A stretch of DNA of 64,000 nucleotides from Lentzea aerocolonigenes (GTDB taxonomy: Bacteria; Actinomycetota; Actinomycetes; Mycobacteriales; Pseudonocardiaceae): assembly GCF_000974445.1 (NCBI RefSeq), contig NZ_BBOJ01000002.1:62001-126000 (forward strand), given 5' to 3'. The first letter of the stretch is position 1. Every line of letters starts with the position of its first letter. Below the pieces are notes generated by a model that searched no databases, was not told the origin of the DNA, and worked only from the letters and a program-made list of their open reading frames with translations. Below, piece by piece: positions 37,601-46,600 of the stretch. A program made the translations under genes and the position numbers.

Positions 37601-40600
37601 CACCTCGAACGCGCCGTCCAGCATGCCGGGAAGGTTGGGCTGCAACGACTCCAGGGCCAAACCCGACCGCAAGGCGTTCATCGCGCCGGTGCCCTTGCCG
37701 ATGAGACCGCTCCCGGCACCGGCACCCGTCAACGCCCGGACAGCCGCGTCCTGCAGGAGCTGGGCCCCGCGCAGGTTCTCCACCGAGGCGAACGGCGGCA
37801 GCGCAGTCCCCTGCCACTCGCGCACCCGCTCGGGAGTCCCCTCCTCGGCAGGCCGGGTCGTGGACGACGGCGTGGACGTCGCGGGCGGAGAAGCCGTGGT
37901 CTTCTGGTTGTCTGCGGGCACGCGGACGGACATCTCGACCTGGCCGCTGCTCGCCCGGCCGATCTCCTTGCTCCCCTTCTCCACCACCAGTTCGAACGTC
38001 ACCGGCACCGTGTAGCGCGCGGCAGGGCCGGACGCGGAACGGGTGTGACCGACCTGTCTGGTCGTCGACTCGGTCGTCGACCAGGACTGGGCCTGGCCCG
38101 CGTTCGCCGCCACCGAACCGCCGACGCTGGCGGACACGTTGGGATCGCCGGTCTTGAGCAAACCCGACGCGGGCACCTTGAGACCGACGCCCCAGCCGGT
38201 CCCGCCGCCGCTCGTCCTCGTCACGACCTGCGTGCCCGTGGACGTGTGCTCGATGTCGATGCCGTCGTTGACCGCACCCTCGAACACCGGCGTGCCGGGG
38301 ACCGCCCTCAACGTGACCTGGTACGTGTCCTTGCCGAACACACCGGGATCGTGCACCAGCAACGGCACACCGCCGTCCAAAGCGCTGTCCACCAACGCCT
38401 TCACGCTCGCTTCGGACGTGAGATCGGTGAGGCGCCGCAGGTTGTTCATCGAGTCGTCGAGCACCGACTTCGGCAACAGGTTCTTGCCGACCTTGCCGAG
38501 GTTGTCCCGCAGCTGCGGCACCAGGCCGGACAGGTCCGGCGCCTGCTCGACCAGCCCGAGTCCCAGCAACGTCGACGGCGACGCCATCGTGCCCTGCTCG
38601 ACCGGCGGCGCCGTGCTCTCGACGGACGGCAGCACACCCATGTCGCGAGCGACGTCCTCGCTCACCCGGACGAACACCCCGCCCGGCAACGAGATCACGG
38701 ACCCCGCCCGGCTGGTCGAGCCCTTGCGGACGGTGTTGCTCGCGCGGCTCTCACCGACGACCGTCACCTGGGCGTCCAGCTGCACCAGCACGGTCCGGCC
38801 GGTGGCGGGCACGACCCGGTTGCGGTCCACGCCACCGGTCACGTCGGCGCCCGTCGTCTTCGACTTCGACCAGGGCGTCCACTTCGCGGTGCCGCCCAGC
38901 GCGGTCGACCCGACGGCGCCCTTCGTGGGCCGCATCGGCGTGTTCAGCCCGGCCGTCACGTCGACCGAACGGGAGTCCGTCGTGCTCTCCCCCGTCTTGA
39001 ACCCGCCCGCGTGCGCGGCTTCCACGCCCACGTCGTCCGAAATGGACACGAGCTTCGGGTTGCTCAGTCCCACCGCCATGCCGACCGCACCGACCCGGTC
39101 GGCGACCCGGCGGCCGTACTTCATGCCGCTCTCGGTCATGCCCTTGCCCACCAACGTCGGCAGGTTGGCCTTGATACTCTCCGGACTGAACAGCTTGTCG
39201 ATCCGGTTGCGGGGCTCGGTTCCCGGCACCGTCAACGCCGTGTCACCGCTCGCGCTCAAGGCCGCGATCGCCGCATCCCGCACCGCCTCGGTGTTCGCCA
39301 CCGCCTCCACGTGCAGGAACGGCCACGCAGGCGGCTTCGGCGCCGTCAGCAACTGCTGGATCGTCGGCGGGTTCGCCAGCACCACGGGTGCCGCCGCAGG
39401 AGCGGGCGCGAACGCCGCCGGATCCGTCGACAGCGTCGAGCCGTCCGACACCCACAGGTTCGCCTTGCCGGTGATCTCCCGCAGGTTCACCCCGGTCTTC
39501 GCGATCGTCTTCGGCTCCGGCACCTGCAACCACGGCGAACCCGGCGTGAGCCGCTTGACCCACGCGCGGTTGCGGCTGAACTTCGTGATCTCCACGTCGA
39601 ACGTCACGTCGTGCTGGAACAGCTGCGCGTTCGGGCTGCCGCTGGTCGACCGCGTGCTGCCCACGGTCGGTCCCGCGGAGGTCTTCGTCGCGGTCGTGCT
39701 GGTGTACTTGGCGCCCACCGATGGCGTCGGAGTCGCGGTGGTCTTCTTGCTGATCGCGGGGATGACGACCTTGCCTTCGACGCCGGCGCTCCAGCCCTTC
39801 TGGGTGGTGGTCGCGCTGTCGAGCTTCGGCCCGGTCGAGGCCGACCCGCGCACTTTGCGCTGGTCGGCCTGTCCGAGGTGGACCGGGTTGGTCATCCGCG
39901 CCTTCACCGTCACGTTGATGAAGTCGTTGGTGGCCATGCCCTGTCGCTTGAGCTGCACCTGCACACCGGCGCCGAGCAGACTGTCCATTTGCGACTGGAG
40001 TGCGGTCGGAGAGAGCTCGGCCGTCAGCTTGCGCTGGTTCTCCAGCTGGTCCGCGAGCGCCTGCATGTTCTTGCCGGCCTTGCGCGGATCGCTCGCGGTG
40101 TCGGCGAACGACGGCAGGAACTTCTCGAAGCCGGGAATCCCCCGCAACGCCCCTTCGACCTGGCTCTGCACCTCGGCGGCAGGCGTGAACGCACCGACCT
40201 TCACCGCACCCGCGGCCGCGGCGCTCGCCAGGTAGGGCGGCGGGAACTTCGGCTCGGGCGTGGGAACCGTGAGCTCCGTCGACACGTCGGGCGGCACCGG
40301 CAGGTTGGCCGCGCCCGCCTCCGGCAGACCCGCGCGCAGGTACCCCGTGGCGGTGACCGGGATCGTGGTGCCGTGCGGGGTCTGGAACTCCAGCCGCATC
40401 TTCGTCCGGTACAGCCCCAGATCACCCTTCACCAGGATGCCGGTCTTCACCGTCGCGCCCGTGCCGGCGCTCGACGACTCCGTGGTGCGCGCCGAATAGC
40501 CGACGCTGACGCTGGCCGAACCGCCGACCTGGCCCGAGACCGAAGCACCACCACCAACTGTGACGCCGGCGTCGAACCCGGTCTTCGTCGCCGCGCTCAG

Positions 40601-43600
40601 TCCCGTGCTGATGGCCGCGGACTCGTGCACCCGCAAGGTGGCCGACGCCGTCGTGCCGACGAGCTCCGCGCTCAGCGGCACGGCCCGCATCCGGACCACA
40701 CCACCACGGCTGCCGTGCGGACTGCTCAGATCCGGCGACACGACCCAGCCGTTCAGCGCAGCACCCAGGTTGTCCCGGATCGTCGACGGCGACAGGAACT
40801 CCTGCAACGCCGTCCGCCCCGGCGCCCCCAGCTTGGTCACACTGGGATGCAACTGCCGCGCGATGTCCTCGAACGCCTTCGCCGAGTCCAGATCGGTGAC
40901 GGCCTCCGGCGCGGCGTGTTCGGGAGTCTTCGTCCACGGCGTCTCGGTCAGACTCGGGTCCGCCGGGGTGATCGCGACCAGATCGCCGGGGATCTGCAGC
41001 CCCACCTCCTGCCGCACCGAAACCGGGGCGCCGACCTGGTTCCCGCGCGCGTCGGTCAGCGTGACCTGGTAGGTGACCGGCACCTTCGCGCCGAAGGCCT
41101 CGTCGGTGGAGCCGATCGCCCGCTGGTCGGTCGTGGACGTGCCCGTCGTCGTGCTCGTGACGGGCCGGGCCAGCGCGGCCTTGCCCGCCACCGTTCCGGT
41201 CGCGCCGACCGCCATGCCCAGCGTGAGCGCACCACCGACATCGCCCGCCGTGCCGATGGTTGTGGTCTGCGTGGTGGAGTTGCCGCTCTGCGCGGTGAAG
41301 TCGACCTTCGTCTTGGGCACGAGGTCGCTGTCGGCCCGCATACCCAGGGTGGCCTTGACGTTCGCCTCGAACCAGTCCTTGCCGACCTTGATCTGGAAGC
41401 TGCGCCCGTTGCCCAGGAACGACTCGAAGTTCTCGGTCAACGCGGGCGTGATCTGGTCGAGGCCGCGCGGGGTGACGCCCGCGCGTTGCGGCAGCAGGCC
41501 GGCGATGGTCTGGGTGATCTCCGGTCCGCCGTTGACCTCGACGGCGGCGATGGTGCCGAGCGCCGCGCCGTCCTGGAAGAACGACGGCAGCTCGCCCGCC
41601 ACCGAGGCGTCGCGGGCGGAGGCGAAGTCGTCCTCGGTGAACGAGGCGTCGTCAGCGGACAGGAAGCCGTCCGACGCAAGGGAGTCGGAGTGCTCGAGGA
41701 TCGGTGGCAGGCCGGAGGTGCTGGGGCCTGCGGGAGGTGCGGACGGGGTGGGCGGAGCGGGAGTCGTGTCGGCATCCGGCATCGCGCTCGCGCCGGGAGC
41801 CGTGCTCGCATCCGGTGCCGGGCTCGCATCCGGTGCCGGGCTCGCATCCGGTGCCGTGCGGGGCGCCGAAGCTGGCGCGGGGGCAGGCGCAGCGCCCGGT
41901 TCGTTCAGCCGCGTGTCGGGAACCATCACCTGGCTGTTCGCGATGCGCTCGATCAGCCACAGGTGGCGGGGCAGCACCGCGGCGTCGGGCAGGTAGAGGT
42001 CCGCGCCCATCATGCCGCCGTCGTCGGTGTGCACGCCGGAGCGGGACTCGCGTTCCAGGAACACCCGCGTCGCGTCGACGTACTCGTCCGGGGCGCCGAG
42101 GTAGTGCAGCACCTCGTGCGCGTACACGCCGGGCGTGGCGGTGGGGTTCCACTCCAGCTGGTTCGAGTGGACGTCCTTCACCTCGACCGTCGTGTGCGCG
42201 TCCGCCGCGTTGCCGGTGAACTCGACGTTGAGGTGGAACTGGTCACCGCTGGGCAGCCGATAACCCTGGTTCAGCAGGGAGTCCACGCCCTCGTGCGTCT
42301 TCGCGCGCACCTGGTCCAGCACGGCGGGATCGATCCCCGTCGCGGGCTTCAGGTGCACCTTGACCGTGTACTCCTGGACGAACTGCCCAGGGGCGACCTC
42401 GATCCGACGCAGGTCGTAGTTGACCAGCGTGCGGTACATCGAGACGTTCGACGGCGTGCTGTTCGTGGTAACACCGGCGATCTCGGTGTCCACGGTGCGC
42501 ACGTGCGCACCGTCGCGGCGGTCCTTCCACGCGTCCGGCGACACGGGATCGCGCGGCTCGAACCAGTCCGCCGTCGCCGCTGAGCTGTGCCGCCACGACT
42601 CGTCGTCGATGGTCTTCTTCTGTGACACGAGCTCGGGCGCCGTCCGTGGTGGGTGCACCTTGCCGTCCGGTCGCTTGAGCTCCCAGTCCACCCGGACGTC
42701 GGCGCCGGTCGTCCTGCCGGGCACGACCTGGACGTCCACGAGCCCGCTCAGCCTGGCGCCGAGAACGCTGGTGACCGCCGCCGCGCGCGGGCCGGAGACC
42801 TCGACCTTCGGCGGCAGGTAACCGAGGTCCGCGCGCCTGGTCACCGCGTCCACGAGGCTGTCGGCGAGCGTGCGCACCTGAGCCGACTGCTGTGGCGTCA
42901 GTCCGGTGACACCGGGCGCGAAGTCGAACGCCAGCTCGACCGGCGCGGTCCGCGGGGCGGGCGCGGTGGTGGGGCTCGTGCTGCCGAGCCGGGTCTGGTG
43001 CTCCCGGATGGTGTCCGCGTCGCGGAACATGTCCGCCAGCTTCGCCATCTTTTCGCTGGCGTCGCTGTTCCTGGTGTACTCGAAGTGCCTGCCGTCCGGT
43101 GTCTTCGTGATCCCGTCCTGGCCGGCATCGAACCGGTTCGTGAACGAGTTGGGTCCTTTGTGGACCTCGCCGTCGCGGTCGACGTAGCTGCTGTGCGTGG
43201 TGTAGGAGGAGAAGTCCGCCTGGTAGTACTGGTGGAACTCCTCGAACAGCTTCTTCGCGTTCTCCGGCCGGGCCTGCGGGTCGATCTTGGCGGCGAGGTC
43301 GTTGAGGAACGTGAAGGTCTCGTCGGCGGTGATCTTGTTGCGCAGGTAGAAGCCGAACGGGTCGGAGTCGACGATCGCCCTGGCGGCCTTGAAGTCCCTG
43401 TCGTTCTCCCACAGCCCGCGGTAGCGGTCCATCATCTCGACGGCGAGCTTGTGCTCGGGTTCGCGGTCGTGCTGCCCCTGGCCGTCGCCGAACTGGTTCT
43501 TGGCGTTGACCTTCTCGATGTCGTGGAACAGGATCGCCTTCGCCAGCGCGTCCACGGGCAGGAGCCGCGTGTCCGGGTTCTCGTTCGCGGTGAGATCGAG

Positions 43601-46600
43601 GTACTGCCCGAGCACCATCTGCGCGTGCTCGTAGAACGTGTAGACGCCCTTGGTGCCGGGCGCGCGGAAGGGCTCCTTCTGAACCTTGGTGGCGACCTCG
43701 TCGAACTTCCGGTCGAGCTCGGGATGCCGGCTGATCAGCTCCTTGACCGCCGCCTCCGGGTCGCGCGTCTCCCCGATGATCGCGCTCAGCTGGTCGCCGG
43801 TCTGCCGTTGTGCGGCGAGTTCGGCCGGACGCTGCTGCTTCCACTCGTGGAACGAGTTCGGGAACGGCGTCTCCCCGTACGGACGGGTGTTGAAGTCCAG
43901 ACCGATGCGCTCGGCGTCGGTGGACATCAGCGCGCCGATCTCGGCCTGGGTGGCGATGCCGGGCACCTTGGCCATCAGCGCGTCGACCGCGGCCCGGTCG
44001 ACCGGGTCGAAGACGAACCCGGCCAGCTCGTGCTCGGCGCGCGTCCTCGCGTCGTGCGCGACGGCGTCGGCGATGGCGTTGCGGAAGTCCTGGTCCGCGA
44101 GCGCCAGCGCCGGGTCGTTCTTCAACGCGCTGCTGATCGCGGCTTCCAGGTCCGGCAGCACCTCGTTCTGCACCACGGCCCGCAGCTCGGCGGGCTGCGT
44201 GCCGGCGAGGTCCTTGCCGGTGAACGAGTTCAGCGCCCCGCTGACCGCCGGGCCGAGCACCTTGTTCTCGGCGACGTCGGCGATCCGGGCGGTGTCGAGG
44301 TGAGCGTCGACCGAGGGCAGTTCCAGGCCTGCCATGCGCTGCACGACGATGTCGCCGAGCACCTTGACCCGGTCGCCGCTGAGCCAGCTCCCCTTGGCGC
44401 CGCTCCTGTCGGCCGCCACGACCTCGGCGAGCGGGCCGAACTCGTCCTTCAACGCCTGGAGCGCCGGGCCGTCGATCTTCTCCGGCACCTTCCTCGCGAC
44501 GACCTCCCCGAGCACCGCGGTGAGCCCGTCGACTTCAGCTTTGAGCACGTCGCGCATCTGGTCGCCCAGCGCGTTCGCCACGTCCTGGCGGCTCTGCTCG
44601 TCGAGCAGCGCGAGGTCCGGGTGAGCCGCGACGTTCTCCTTGAACTTCGCGACCGTCACGTCGACCACCGCGGCGTCGAAGGTCTTGAGCTTGCCGCTCT
44701 TCGGTTTCACCCCGTTCTTCATCACCGCGTGCATGTCTTTTCGGGAGGTCACACCGGACTTCATGTCCTTGACGGCCTTGTCGACCGTCTTCGGCAAGTC
44801 CGCCACGGCCTGCGGCACGACCTTCTCGCGCAAGGCCTTCTGGAACACGGCCTCGTTCACGCCCGGCGTGTCCGCGTGGGCGAGGTGGTCCCGCAGCGCC
44901 GGTCCGCCGGTGGACAGCACGTCGGTGACCTTGCTGACGTTGGCCGCGGCCGGTCCGACCTCGTTGAGGAACTGGTTGAGCCGCTGGGTCCGCGCCTCGA
45001 AGCTGGTGTCGTCGGGCGGTGCGACCGCCTTGCCGGGGTTGGGGATGCTGTCGGCGTCGGGTTCGATGAGGGCGTCGGGGATGCGGATGTCCTGTGTGGA
45101 CTGAATCCACGTGAGGTGGTGTTCCCGCAGCTTGGTGGCGATCTCGTGCAACTTGTGGGCGTCGTTGAGGAACTTGGCGTCCCACTCGCCGTTCTTCATC
45201 GCCCACTTGAACCAGGGGTCGTAGTTCTTGCCCAGGGCGTCGCTGCGGAAGTCGGGGTCCAGCCCGACCCGCTCGTACAGCTCCGCCACGGGCACGACCC
45301 TGCCGGCCAGGGCGGGGAAGTCGAAGTCCTCGTCGGGATTCGACGGATAGCTGATCAGCGACCCCGGCACGGCCTCGTTCATCAGCTCGTCGAGCTCGGC
45401 GCCGCCGACGCCGAACTGGTTGGCCTCACCGCGCACGTCGACGTTGAAGGTGGGGACGTCGGTGACGGCCTCGACCGTGGCGCTGCTGGTGATCCGGTTG
45501 AACGTGTCCAGCGGCACCAGGAACGACCGCAGCACGGGCCGCTTGAGCGCGGACGACGGATCCTTGGGGTTGATGGGCCTGCCGCCTTCGGCCTGCTCGT
45601 ACTTCGCCAGCCACTGCAGCGCCCGCAGCGGCCGGCCACCTCCGGCCCAGAGCTGGGAATTGTTGCCGGGATTGACGTTCAGCGCACCGGTGTGCGGATC
45701 CTGCTGGATGTCCTTGAAGGGCGGCTGGGCGGCGCTGAGGTCGGCAGGGTTCACGACCGCGGTGTAGAGCCGCACGTGGTGTCGCCCCGCGATGGTCTCG
45801 ATCTCGAACTCCCCGCGGTGCAAGGCGTGCCACTCGTCGCCGACCCCGCGCTTGGTGGGCCCGGGGTACGACACGCCGGGCCGTCCGATGTGGACTGTCT
45901 CCTTAGTGGCCTGGTACCGCACCTCCCCGTTGGCGTTCGTGGTTTCGACGACGTGCACCGGCCTGCCGGTGACGGGCCCGAACGAGGTGAACCGCCCGTC
46001 CTGTCCGAGCACGTGAACCCTCGCGTCGGCGGTCCTGGCGATGTCGTCGAAGGTGCCCGTGGCGCTGGGCGTTGGACCGTTGGGGTCCAGCGTGGTGGCG
46101 ATGGCGTTGGCCAGGCTGGTGTGCTCGTCGGTGCCGGGCACGTCCACGGGTTCCAGACCGTGGAGTTCGAGGGCGAGGTCGACCGGGGTCGGCTGGGTCT
46201 CGGCGGTCCGGCTTTCGTTTTGCTGCTTCGGTTTCGTGGTGTTGGTGGGGGCTGGCGGGAACAGTGCTGCCGCGGCGATGGGCTGGGCTGGTTGCGGAGT
46301 GACGGACGGAGCTGGGGCGCCCGCCTTGGCCGGGGACGGCGCGGCCGTTGGCTGGGGGCTGGTCGGCTGTGGCGCTGGTGGGGCCGGCTTCGCCGACGGC
46401 TGTGCACCTGTCGGGGCCGTGGCAGGTCCTGGCGTTCCGCTGGGGGCGGCTGGCGTCGAGGGAGTCGTGTTGGGGGCGGCCAGGCCGCCGGTGCGGGTGG
46501 CAGGCGCGCTCGTCGTGCCGGCAGGTGTGCCTGGTGTGGTGCCAGGAGTGCCTGCTTTGGTGCTGGGCGTGGTGCCAAGGGCGGTGGTCGGGCCGTTGGT

